Part shown: positions 24,205 to 32,392 of the stretch, in pieces
Numbering within the stretch: the first letter of the stretch is position 1
How the letters are laid out: every line of letters begins with the position of its first letter
NCBI GenBank assembly: GCA_021325145.1
Contig: JAJPHR010000051.1
Span: 1 to 64,000 of the forward strand
Direction: 5' to 3'
Length of the DNA: 64,000 nucleotides
From: Verrucomicrobiota bacterium
Lineage (GTDB): Bacteria > Verrucomicrobiota > Verrucomicrobiia > Limisphaerales > Pedosphaeraceae
Translations under genes and position numbers: made by a program
Notes under the pieces: generated by a model
Told to the model about the DNA's origin: nothing
The model's database searches: none
What the model saw: only the letters and a program-made list of their open reading frames with translations

Positions 24205-24230
24205 GTCTAAATTTTAGACAGATTATAACA
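24205..24230 (-). promoter_or_regulatory. extended -10 promoter with operator-like palindrome
   Basis: On the minus strand TGTTATAAT (complement of 24222-24230) is a perfect extended -10 element, placing the start of transcription near 24215. The palindrome GTCTAAA-T-TTTAGAC (24205-24219) covers that start point, a classic repressor position, only ten bases upstream of the ATG at 24195. No convincing -35 is seen, as expected for extended -10 promoters. Confidence 0.55.
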
Positions 24231-24490
24231 GTTCATGTTCCACATTACACATTGGAGGCAGCCTGAACGGGCCACATCTCATTATTGCAAACCGCAAAGG
24301 TTTCGCAGCAGTTTTCTTGCCATGGCCTGCTGGCCGTCCGTTCCCACGACATAGAGCGATGGCAATGGCAAGCTGCGCTTGCGCCTTGAGGTGCCCTGGC
24401 ACCGTCCCTTTGTTGTTTGCGTCCCCGGACTGGTTCTGCTATCCCAAAGGCCCGATGACTAAAGCCGCGCGCGCGGGCGTCCAACCATAA

Positions 24491-27013
24491 ATGGCTGCAT
24501 CTGTATCCTCCTTGGTCCGGGTGACCGTGGATGGCAAATTCTTTCGTCTCGGCGACCGGAAGTTTTGGCCCAAAGGGGTGTCGTACGGTCCGTTCGCTCC
24601 GAATGGCGACGGCGACAATTTCGCCACCCGTGAACAGACGGCGCATGATTTCGCCCAAATCCGCGAGTTGAACGCCAACCTGGTTCGCGTCTATCATGTC
24701 CCGCCCCGCTGGTTCCTCGACTTGGCCTCCGAACACGGTTTGCGCGTGCTCGTGGACATTCCCTGGAACAAGCACCTGTGCTTCCTCGATTCGTGGAAGC
24801 GCCGGGCCGAAGCGCGCGACGCCATCCGGCAGGCGGTCCAGGCTTGCGCCCGGCATCCGGCGGTTTTTGCCTTCAGCGTGGCCAATGAAATCCCGCCCGA
24901 CATCGTCCGCTGGAGCGGCGCCCGGGCCGTCGCCAATTTCATCGATGAACTTGTCGCCGACGCCAAGCGGATCGATCCCGATTGCCTCTGCACGTTCACC
25001 AATTTCCCGCCCACGGAGTTTCTCCGTCCGCAAAACCTGGATTTCGTCTGTTTCAACGTCTATCTCCACCATCGCCAGCCGTTCAAAAACTATCTCGCCC
25101 GCCTGCAGATGATCGCCGACGCCAAACCGCTGGTGCTGGGCGAATTCGGCATCGATTCGAGCCGCGAGGGTGAGGACCAGAAATGCGAAATCCTCTCGTG
25201 GCAAATCGAGACGGCGTTTCGCGCCGGCTTGGCGGGGACGGTTGTCTTCAGCTATACGGACGATTGGTGGCACAGCGGCCGGCAGATTGAAGATTGGACC
25301 ATGGGCCTGACGACGCGCGACCGCCAGCGCAAGGATTCCTTTCGCGCCGTGCAGAAGATGTTCGGCCAGGCACCCTATTTTCCGCTCGAACGGCAGCCGA
25401 AGGTTTCCGTTATTGTGGCGAGCTACGATGGGGGCCGCACCTTGCGCGCCTGCCTGGATTCGCTCGAACGCCTGAACTACCCCGATTACGAGGTGATCCT
25501 CGTCGATGATGGTTCCACCGACGACACTCCGCGCATCGCGCTGGCGCATCCGCAGATGCGTTACATTCGTCATTCAAAGAATCTCGGCCTGTCGGTGGCC
25601 CGCAACACCGGGATTGCCGCCGCCAAAGGGGAGATTGTCGCTTTCACAGACTCAGACTGCCGTGCCGACGAGGACTGGCTCTACTACCTGGTGGACGATT
25701 TGCTGGACAGCGATTTTGCCGGCATCGGCGGCCACAATCTGCCGCCGCCGGAGGATTCGAGCGTGGCTGCCGCCGTGCTGGTTTCTCCCGGCGGGCCGGC
25801 GCATGTGATGTTGACCGACCGTCGCGCGGAGCATGTCCCAGGCTGCAACATGGCGTTTTACAAATGGGCCTTGGAGGAGATCAACTGTTTCGATCCGATA
25901 TTCACAAAGGCGGGCGACGATGTGGACTTGTGCTGGCGCTTGCAGCAGCGCGGCTTCAAGATCGGCTTCTCTCCCGCCGGGTTCGTCTGGCACTACCGCC
26001 GTTCGACGGTCGCGGCGTATTTGAAGCAGCAAAGCGGTTACGGGCGAGCCGAGGCTTTGCTGGTGCAGAAACATCCGGAGAATTTCAGCGCGATGGGCGG
26101 CGGCATCTGGCGCGGCCGCATCTACGCTTCATCCAAGCAGGGCATCATCATGCGCCGGCCCATCGTTTATCATGGTGCGTTTGGCAGCAGCATGTTCCAG
26201 ACGCTGTACACCTCCCAACCGCTCGGGTTTCTCTCGCTCTTCAGCAGTCTCGAATTTCATGTTGCGGTCACGCTGCCGTTGCTGGTGCTCTCCTCCACAT
26301 TCCATTGGCTGCTGCCGCTGGCGATTGCGATGATGGCGATGTCGATCGGGGTCTGCGTGACGGCGGGTTTTCAGGCGGAGCTGCCGCGCAACAAATATCG
26401 CTGGTGGTCCCGGCCGATGGTCGCGCTGCTTTTCTTTCTGCAACCGATTGTGCGCGGTTGGGCCCGTTACCGCGGGCAATTAGTTTCTTCCTCCGAAAGT
26501 TCCGCGAAGGAAACGCTCGATTCCCTGGCCATCCAGGGCAGCCCGCATTCACTCGATGAAGTCTGTTACTGGTCCAATCAGCCGGTGGACCGCATCTCTT
26601 TTGTCAGCAGCATCCTTGAATCACTGGACGAGCAAGGCTGGCCCAACCAGTCCGACATCGGGTGGAGCGGATACGACCTGGAAATTTTCGGCAACCGTTG
26701 GGTGTATTTGCAACTGACAACGGTGGCGGAAGACTATCCCAAAGGCGCGCGACAGTTGCGCTGCCGGCTTGGCACGAGTTGGTCACTCCAGGCCAAGGCG
26801 GCTTTTTGGGCGGCGCTGGGTTTTGAATTGCTCGTCTGCGGCATCGTCGCCAAGTGGCTGCCGTTGCTCTGGCTGCTCCTGCTGACCATCCCGTTGTTTG
26901 CGTGGTTCCTCGCGCGCGAAAAGCGCAGCGTTCAAAGCATGACGGTGATCCTGCTGGACCAGGTGGCCAAACGGTGGAACCTCACCAAAGTGGATGAAAC
27001 GGCCAAGCCGTAA
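24491..27013 (+). CDS. GH5-like glycosidase fused to GT2 glycosyltransferase
   Basis: An 840-residue bifunctional polypeptide. Residues 1 to about 295 form a TIM-barrel glycoside hydrolase of clan A type: acid/base Glu133 in 'SVANEIPPD' and nucleophile Glu218 in 'VLGEFGID'. Residues about 304-530 are a family-2 glycosyltransferase: 'VSVIVASYDGGRTLRACLD', 'ILVDDGSTDDT' (Asp339-Asp340), DxD in 'FTDSDCRADEDW', and the catalytic 'GDDVDLCWRL'. Several hydrophobic helices follow ('LLPLAIAMMAMSIGVCV', 'ALGFELLVCGIVAKWLPLLW'), so the protein is membrane-bound. The barrel has no signal peptide and would sit in the cytosol with the GT domain. A polymer-making and trimming role is an inference. Confidence 0.85.
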   Translation: MAASVSSLVRVTVDGKFFRLGDRKFWPKGVSYGPFAPNGDGDNFATREQTAHDFAQIRELNANLVRVYHVPPRWFLDLASEHGLRVLVDIPWNKHLCFLDSWKRRAEARDAIRQAVQACARHPAVFAFSVANEIPPDIVRWSGARAVANFIDELVADAKRIDPDCLCTFTNFPPTEFLRPQNLDFVCFNVYLHHRQPFKNYLARLQMIADAKPLVLGEFGIDSSREGEDQKCEILSWQIETAFRAGLAGTVVFSYTDDWWHSGRQIEDWTMGLTTRDRQRKDSFRAVQKMFGQAPYFPLERQPKVSVIVASYDGGRTLRACLDSLERLNYPDYEVILVDDGSTDDTPRIALAHPQMRYIRHSKNLGLSVARNTGIAAAKGEIVAFTDSDCRADEDWLYYLVDDLLDSDFAGIGGHNLPPPEDSSVAAAVLVSPGGPAHVMLTDRRAEHVPGCNMAFYKWALEEINCFDPIFTKAGDDVDLCWRLQQRGFKIGFSPAGFVWHYRRSTVAAYLKQQSGYGRAEALLVQKHPENFSAMGGGIWRGRIYASSKQGIIMRRPIVYHGAFGSSMFQTLYTSQPLGFLSLFSSLEFHVAVTLPLLVLSSTFHWLLPLAIAMMAMSIGVCVTAGFQAELPRNKYRWWSRPMVALLFFLQPIVRGWARYRGQLVSSSESSAKETLDSLAIQGSPHSLDEVCYWSNQPVDRISFVSSILESLDEQGWPNQSDIGWSGYDLEIFGNRWVYLQLTTVAEDYPKGARQLRCRLGTSWSLQAKAAFWAALGFELLVCGIVAKWLPLLWLLLLTIPLFAWFLAREKRSVQSMTVILLDQVAKRWNLTKVDETAKP

Positions 27014-27040
27014 TAATGCGCGTTTACGGGAGTGAGCGCG

Positions 27041-27868
27041 CTATACTCCGGCGGCCTTCGGTTCGGGACAGAGTCCCGGGAAAAACTGATGCGCGCAACC
27101 GGGGCAGATGCCGTGACTGAAGTTGGCGTTCGAGTGATCGCGAATGAATAGTTCGATTTGCTGCCAATAGCCCTTGTCATCGCGGATTTTCTTGCAATGG
27201 GCGCAAATGGGCAGCAGGCCACCCAGCGTTTTGATTTTGGCCATGGCGTCCGTGAGTTCGTGATTGGCGGCTTCCAACTTGGTGTTGGTCTCTTGCAGCA
27301 CCTTGGTTCGTTCCGCGACCAGCTTTTCCAGGTGATCAAGCTTGAGTTTCATGCCCTGGAGCAAGCGCCATTTCTCGGTCAGCGCTTCGGCGAGTTGCAT
27401 CACCTCCATCGTTTCAAAAGGCTTCTTGAGCACGAGCAACTGATCGGAGTGTCCCAAGGTGGCCGCCATCTGCTCCCAGGAATAATCTGAGTACGCGGTG
27501 CAAATGACCACTTGCAGGTCGGGATGCGCCTCCCACAAGTGTTTGGTCGTTTCCACCCCGTCCCAACCTGGCGGCATTCGCACATCGACGAAAGCCATGG
27601 CATGCGGGTGTCCTTTTCGCAGGGCGTCTTGAATCAGCTCGAGACCCTGCCGGCCCTGGTAGGCTGAATCGATCTCGAAAGGCAATTGGGTCGCTGCGGC
27701 AGCCTTGGGCGCACCGGGTTCGTCGAATAACGCCGCCGCTTCGTTTTCGATTGTCGCCGCGCCTTGGCTTCCACCCGGGCACAGGATCTTCTTAAAATCG
27801 TCATGGATGGCGCGATTGTCATCAATCACGAGGATGCGGGGATTTCGTTCGAGTTCGGAGCCGATCAT
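27041..27868 (-). CDS. response regulator with C-terminal double-CxxC domain
   Basis: A 275-residue protein. Residues 10-165 are a receiver domain with acidic pair Asp16-Asp17, phospho-acceptor Asp95 ('AFVDVRMPP'), Thr/Ser around 'VVICTAYSD' and conserved Lys149. An Ala-rich insertion (about 30-62) follows the first helix. A coiled coil spans 170-215, then a small domain with 'LPICAHCKKIRDDKGYW' (Cys222, Cys225) and 'FSHGICPGC' (Cys255, Cys258), a widespread module at the end of PAS and receiver proteins that looks like a zinc-ribbon or thiol centre. There is no DNA-binding domain. Its ATG overlaps the kinase stop (ATGA), so it is the cognate partner of that kinase. Confidence 0.88.
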   Translation of the reverse strand: MIGSELERNPRILVIDDNRAIHDDFKKILCPGGSQGAATIENEAAALFDEPGAPKAAAATQLPFEIDSAYQGRQGLELIQDALRKGHPHAMAFVDVRMPPGWDGVETTKHLWEAHPDLQVVICTAYSDYSWEQMAATLGHSDQLLVLKKPFETMEVMQLAEALTEKWRLLQGMKLKLDHLEKLVAERTKVLQETNTKLEAANHELTDAMAKIKTLGGLLPICAHCKKIRDDKGYWQQIELFIRDHSNANFSHGICPGCAHQFFPGLCPEPKAAGV

Positions 27869-29445
27869 ACGCTTGTAGTTTTAGGTTCAACGGGTAATTC
27901 GAGAGTGAACTTGGCGCCCAGTCCGGAACCATCACTGTGCGCGGTCAAATTGCCACCAAGTTCCCGGGCGGACAACGAGGCGCTGTGGAGGCCGAATCCA
28001 TGGCCGTCCTTGCGAGTGGTGAAGCCGTGCTCGAAGATCCGGGCCAGATTCTCGGGGGGAATGCCGACTCCATTGTCGAGGACCGCGATCTTGACGCAGT
28101 TGTTGCCATTGAGGCCGACCCGCAGCGTGACCCGCTTGTCGTCATCGGTGCGGTCGTCCAGGGCGTGCTTGGCGTTGCGGATCAGGTTCACCAGGATTTG
28201 CAGCACCTTGTGCTTCTCCACCAGGATGGACGGCGCGTCGGAGTATTCGCGGACGACCCGCACGCCATGGCGTTCCATGGCGAGGGAATTCATGCGGAGA
28301 GCATCTTCCACGAGATCGGCCGCCGACACGAGTTCCTGCACGCCGGAGATGCGAGCGTAACTTTGCTGCATGGCGACGATTTCCTTGATGTGGTCCACAT
28401 TGGCTTGCAACGAAACCAATTCCTCCGTTACTTCCTCTTGTTCCTCGGCCAAATGGCCGGTCAATTTCATCAGGAATGCGGGCAGTTGTTTCCCCTTGGG
28501 ATCGTCGGCAAAGAAGGCCGGCAGGCGGTCGGAATGCGCCTGGATCAGTTCGGCGGATTTGGCGAGATGGGTCCACTTGGGGTTGCGCAGGGCCTTGGCG
28601 ATGAGCGAGCAGGAGACGTTCACGCTGTTGAGGACGTTGCCGACGTTGTGCAGGACGCTGGTGGCGACTTCCGCCATGCCGGCCTGCCGGGAAACGTCGA
28701 GCAATTGTTTGTGGATGCGCTCACGTTCGGCTTCGCTGCGCTTGCGCTCGCCAATCTCCTTTTGCAGTTCGGCAGTGCGCAATTCGACGCGCTGTTCGAT
28801 TTCCTGGTTGACGGCCTCAAGGCGGGCCTGCCGCTCGGCGATCCCGCGCAGCTCGCGCAAGCCGTGTGAAATGGAAATCAACAGGAAAAAATCCTCGAAT
28901 ACCACCCATCCCGCGTGTTCGATGGAGCGCCACGGGCTGCTGGTGAGGACGCCAAAAACGGATTGCGGCCAGAAGGCGCCGCGCAAGACATGATCGAGCG
29001 CCACCACCACGGTGGCGGAAATGAGCACGCGCCAATCGCGATAGAACGCCAGAAACGCGAGCGAGCCGAAAACGTGAAAGTGGGTTTCGATGCGGCCGCC
29101 CGTGAGGTGAATCAACAGCGCGGAAGTGAGCATTTGGCCAACGCCGATGACATGGCGCGTCAGCGGACGTCCCGGCTGGAGGCACGCCAGGGCGACCGGC
29201 AGGCCGGTAATCGCGCCGCCTATGAAGATGGCCGCCCAAACGTGCCAGTGGATTTGGCTTTGGGCGCCAGCCCAGGTTCGAGGCGAGATCCAGACCGCCG
29301 CCACGATCCCGGCAAGCCACTGGACCGTCATCAAATACGCGAACATGCGGTCAGTCCGGCGATGGATCTCGTCCTGATGGCCGTGAAAGAGTTCCGTGCT
29401 GCGCTGTTGAACGGCCGATGAAATTGCTTCGGGCTCGTTGGTCAT
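27865..29445 (-). CDS. membrane sensor histidine kinase with His-rich sensor
   Basis: A 526-residue hybrid of a five- to six-helix membrane sensor (about 34-195), a coiled coil (200-250) and a kinase core. The sensor contains 'TGGRIETHFHVFGSLAFLAF', 'ALDHVLRG' and 'SIEHAGWVVFEDFF'; these histidines next to membrane helices could bind metal or heme. The phosphorylated His is His266 in 'SVLHNVGNVLNSVNV'. The ATPase has N box 'LVNLIRNAKHAL', 'DNGVGIPPENLARIFEHGFT' and 'HGFGLHSASL'. The ATG at 29445 overlaps the redB-like stop by four bases and the stop overlaps the regulator start by four, giving one tightly coupled operon. Confidence 0.88.
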   Translation of the reverse strand: MTNEPEAISSAVQQRSTELFHGHQDEIHRRTDRMFAYLMTVQWLAGIVAAVWISPRTWAGAQSQIHWHVWAAIFIGGAITGLPVALACLQPGRPLTRHVIGVGQMLTSALLIHLTGGRIETHFHVFGSLAFLAFYRDWRVLISATVVVALDHVLRGAFWPQSVFGVLTSSPWRSIEHAGWVVFEDFFLLISISHGLRELRGIAERQARLEAVNQEIEQRVELRTAELQKEIGERKRSEAERERIHKQLLDVSRQAGMAEVATSVLHNVGNVLNSVNVSCSLIAKALRNPKWTHLAKSAELIQAHSDRLPAFFADDPKGKQLPAFLMKLTGHLAEEQEEVTEELVSLQANVDHIKEIVAMQQSYARISGVQELVSAADLVEDALRMNSLAMERHGVRVVREYSDAPSILVEKHKVLQILVNLIRNAKHALDDRTDDDKRVTLRVGLNGNNCVKIAVLDNGVGIPPENLARIFEHGFTTRKDGHGFGLHSASLSARELGGNLTAHSDGSGLGAKFTLELPVEPKTTSV

Positions 29446-30119
29446 GGTTGGAGGCGTTCTTTGCGGCATTCGGTCGAGGCCAGGCCATTGGTTCCCGGTT
29501 CGAACAGAGCGCAGCCGAAAACGGGCGTTTGGGTGGCTGGCGTCGGCTCATTGTGGAGCAGCGCCAGGAGCGTATCGCGGCCGGGATTATCACCCGCATG
29601 ACCGCGCGAAATCGTGAGGCCACCGTGAAACAACAGGCGCCCGTCCGCCGCGTAAAGGGCGGCGTCGCCGGAAGTTTTCATGCCGAACCGGCGGGCTTCG
29701 GTTCCGGCATCGTCGCCTTGGACCGCCACGCCGGGAATCGCGGCGGCCTGATGCCAGGTATCGCTTTCGGCCCAATCGGTGCTGGTTCCCGCCGGCCGGA
29801 GAAAAAGCGCGCGCACGTTGACCTTTCCTTGCGCATGCGCCATCAGGACCGCCAGTTCGCCAATGGTGGCCCGCGAACAAGGGCAGCGCGGGTGGACAAA
29901 GAGCACGAGCGTGGGCCGCGCCTGATCATGGGGAACCTTGCTTGAGGCCGGCCAAACGGCGGGTGGTGTGCTTGCTTCGCCGGGCGCTCCCGCATGCGCT
30001 AACATCAGCACGGTGGCTGTGGCAATCACCGCCAGCCAGATGAGGCCCCCAATGGCCGTCGCAAGCGGAAGCCTCCGGCTCTGCCGGAGTGTCCCATTTG
30101 TGTCTTTATTTTGAGGCAT
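29442..30119 (-). CDS. RedB-like thioredoxin-fold membrane protein
   Basis: A 225-residue protein with one membrane helix ('ATAIGGLIWLAVIATATVLM', about 20-39) and an exported thioredoxin-like domain. The redox centre is 'LFVHPRCPCSRATIGELAVL', a Cys-Pro-Cys (79-81) at the position of CxxC, as in RedB-type proteins. The rest of the fold is 'VRALFLRPAG', 'GVAVQGDDAGTEARRFG' and 'ALYAADGRLLFHGG'. Two further cysteines lie near the C terminus ('FGCALFEPG', 'STECRKE'). The start is the ATG at 30119, just ahead of the helix. It is the first gene of the kinase-regulator operon, which suggests its thiol state feeds the sensor; that link is inferred. Confidence 0.8.
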   Translation of the reverse strand: MPQNKDTNGTLRQSRRLPLATAIGGLIWLAVIATATVLMLAHAGAPGEASTPPAVWPASSKVPHDQARPTLVLFVHPRCPCSRATIGELAVLMAHAQGKVNVRALFLRPAGTSTDWAESDTWHQAAAIPGVAVQGDDAGTEARRFGMKTSGDAALYAADGRLLFHGGLTISRGHAGDNPGRDTLLALLHNEPTPATQTPVFGCALFEPGTNGLASTECRKERLQP

Positions 30120-30330
30120 GATGCCCAGTGCCGCTTTTGACAGCAGGATGTTAGCCAATTGCCCCCGTAACCGGTGCCGAACGGCTGATACGGATGTAAT
30201 ACCCAATCCTACAAGCTTGAGGGAACAGGAAGGGGGCGCAACTCGCTTGCGTTGAACAGCATCCGAGGTGGTCCTGGTTGGCAGCGACGTGCCGTCGCGC
30301 GCCCGGAAACCCTAAATCGTTTCGGGGGAC

Positions 30331-30348
30331 GGCGTGCAGAGGACTGCC
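30331..30348 (+). repeat. 18-bp dispersed repeat, copy 2
   Basis: GGCGTGCAGAGGACTGCC is identical to 13085-13102. A shorter relative, GGCGGGCAGGGGACTGCCCG, is in frame in the GT-C/TPR gene near 55227. It lies in the 247-base gap upstream of the redB operon and past the end of the rhomboid gene; nothing else is seen in that gap. Confidence 0.65.
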
Positions 30349-30366
30349 CGCCGGTCTGAGCGCGAC

Positions 30367-30921
30367 TTACTTTCCCCAATTTCTCGCCAGCCAGACTCCG
30401 GCGATCGCGCCGGACAAGTGGCCTTCCCAGGAAATTAGGCCCGGGTGGGGGAGCGCGCCGTAGAAGATGCCTCCGTACGCGATGAACACGAAGATGGCAA
30501 CCAGGACCGAGCGCCAGCTTTTCGCGTATAATCCCGCGGTAATCAGAAAGGCAGCGAGGCCAAAAATGACGGAACTGGCGCCAATGTGGGTGGCTGGACG
30601 GCCGATGAGCCAGATGCCGCAACCGCTGGCGATCCAAATCATGGCCAATGTCCGGCGGGGATGATATTCCGGGTTTGCCAGGAGCAACATCAGCAATATG
30701 AACAGCGGAACCGAGTTGGCAAGCAGGTGGTCCCAATTGGCGTGGAGCAGCGGGCTGAACAGGATGCCGGCCAAACCGGGGACGGTGCGCGGGACGACTC
30801 CAAATTGCTCGAGCGGTTGGTGCGAAACGATTTCCACTCCTTTTACAAGAAAAAGGAATCCCACCATCAGCGCGCTGGCGACGACGGCTTGGGCGAATCC
30901 GGGTTGGCGTTTCGGTGGCAT
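30367..30921 (-). CDS. rhomboid-family intramembrane serine protease
   Basis: A 184-residue six-helix membrane protein. The catalytic Ser is in 'HIGASSVIFGLAAFL' and the catalytic His in 'ISWEGHLSGAIAGVWLA'; the upstream 'HANWDHLLANSVPLFIL' gives the conserved His and Asn of the oxyanion region. Rhomboids cut transmembrane segments of other proteins. The start at 30921 ('PPKRQPGFAQAVV') puts the first helix near the N terminus; the long upstream extension of the frame has no similarity. The substrate is unknown. Confidence 0.87.
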   Translation of the reverse strand: MPPKRQPGFAQAVVASALMVGFLFLVKGVEIVSHQPLEQFGVVPRTVPGLAGILFSPLLHANWDHLLANSVPLFILLMLLLANPEYHPRRTLAMIWIASGCGIWLIGRPATHIGASSVIFGLAAFLITAGLYAKSWRSVLVAIFVFIAYGGIFYGALPHPGLISWEGHLSGAIAGVWLARNWGK

Positions 30922-31137
30922 CGGCTGGGGGCAGTCTGCGGTTCTTGCGGGTGATTTGGCGAATGGAAATTTGACTAAAAAACGGTTTCGGGAATTGCTC
31001 AAAACATATTGCGCCGCGCTGCGCCTTGGCGGAGATTCAGGAACTCGTATTGCCGTTGGAACGATGGATCGCAGAACTGGAAGATAAATTTGGATCTGCA
31101 AACTGAAATGACTCCGCCTTCGACGCGCCAGGATGAA

Positions 31138-31587
31138 ATGGCTGTGAATATTTCGCTGATTCGGCCTGAACAAATTGAGGCCGCGGTTGAACTCTTTTGC
31201 GTTCAACTGCGCGAACACAAGATTAAAGCCGAGGCGAGCCGGGTGCGGGCCGTGCTGGAAAAAATCGTCACCGATGAGCGGTATGGGTTCGTCCTGGTGG
31301 CAACCGAGGCCGGAAAACTGGTGGGTGTGGCTTTGGGTTGCGCCTACCTTGGGGTGGAGCACGGCGGGGTCAGCGGCTGGCTGGAGGAGCTTTACGTGCG
31401 GCCGGAGTGGCGGCAAAAAGGAATCGGCACGCGGCTCGTTTCGGAGGTGGTTCGCCTTGCCAGGGCGCGCGGTTGGCGCGCGCTGGATTTGGAAGTCGAG
31501 GCCGATCACCAGCGCGTTATGTCGTTGTATCTCCGCCACGGGTTCCGTCCGCATACGCGCTCGCGTTTTTTTCTTAAGCTTGGTTGA
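31138..31587 (+). CDS. GNAT-family acetyltransferase
   Basis: A 149-residue compact GNAT domain: '[20 protein letters not shown]' (strands 2-3), '[20 protein letters not shown]' with the acetyl-CoA loop (QKGIGT), '[20 protein letters not shown]' and '[13 protein letters not shown]'. The ATG at 31138 has AGGA four bases upstream and is preferred to the ATG at 31108, which has none. It is 40 bases before the DUF1348 gene on the same strand, so the two may be co-transcribed. The substrate is unknown. Confidence 0.82.
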   Translation: MAVNISLIRPEQIEAAVELFCVQLREHKIKAEASRVRAVLEKIVTDERYGFVLVATEAGKLVGVALGCAYLGVEHGGVSGWLEELYVRPEWRQKGIGTRLVSEVVRLARARGWRALDLEVEADHQRVMSLYLRHGFRPHTRSRFFLKLG

Positions 31588-31627
31588 TCGCCGGCATAAC
31601 TCCAAAAATATTAAAACCCATTTTACT

Positions 31628-32056
31628 GTGAATCCCCGCCTGCCTGCCCCGCCGTTCACCGAAGCAACCGCCCGTCAGAAAGTTCAGGCCGCCGAGGACG
31701 CCTGGAACTTGCGCGATCCCGAACGTGTGGCGCTGGCCTATACGGAGGACACTGAATGGCGCAACCGTTCCGAATTCGTGAACGGCCGCGCCGCTGTGAT
31801 TGAATTCCTCCGCCGGAAATGGAACCGCGAACTGGACTATCGTTTAAGGAAGGAACTCTGGGCCTTCATCGGCAACCGCATAGCCGTGCGCTTTGAGTAC
31901 GAATGGCATGACGACTCCGGCCAGTGGTATCGCTCCTACGGCAATGAAAACTGGGAGTTTGACGAACTCGGCTATATGAAGCGCCGTTTCGCCAGCATCA
32001 ACGACCTGCCCATCAAGGAAGCCGACCGCAAATTTCGCTGGGAAAGGAAAAGTTGA
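31628..32056 (+). CDS. DUF1348 / NTF2-like protein
   Basis: A 142-residue cone-shaped NTF2-like protein of the DUF1348 family, recognised by '[20 protein letters not shown]', '[19 protein letters not shown]', '[19 protein letters not shown]' and '[14 protein letters not shown]'. The fold is complete and the length normal (about 140-155). The start is a GTG at 31628, since no ATG lies nearer and similarity begins six to eight residues later. The molecular function of the family is not established. Confidence 0.88.
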   Translation: MNPRLPAPPFTEATARQKVQAAEDAWNLRDPERVALAYTEDTEWRNRSEFVNGRAAVIEFLRRKWNRELDYRLRKELWAFIGNRIAVRFEYEWHDDSGQWYRSYGNENWEFDELGYMKRRFASINDLPIKEADRKFRWERKS

Positions 32057-32392
32057 AATTGGTGGAAGGGCCATCGTCCAAAATTCAATTCCAGACTTTG
32101 TTTCGGGAATAAACGCGCGTCCAGGGAATCTTATTGGGTGTGCGCATGAAACGACAGCTTTCAACCAAGTTCAAGGCCGCGACCGCCTGGGATGTGAAGA
32201 TAGCGGCCATTGCATCCTCGCCCGGTTCCACGCAGGGAACCCGCAAAGATCGTCAGCGGCGGACTTGTCAGGCTCGTCTTCGCTCCCGCCGTCAACGTCC
32301 TTGCGCGGCCGAAACGGGACAATCCGAACGCGGTAAGTTCCGCGCTCGGCAAGGCGTGGCATCGGAACGGCCCGCCGCTACCTTGCATCACC
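32057..32392. other. intergenic region, nothing convincing
   Basis: This 336-base gap separates the DUF1348 gene from the HEAT-TlpA gene. A 90-codon frame at 32134-32406 is Arg/Gln/Ala-rich with no family similarity and is not credited. No hairpin or promoter stood out. Confidence 0.6.

Noticed and set aside
24360..24420. GGTGCC-CT-GGCACC palindrome upstream of the GH5-GT2 gene as a REP/RAYT site
   Set aside because: Single short palindrome in this window with no RAYT transposase; too little to call.
24245..25573. 442-codon minus-strand frame opposite the GH5-GT2 fusion
   Set aside because: Antisense shadow of the catalytic GH and GT segments.
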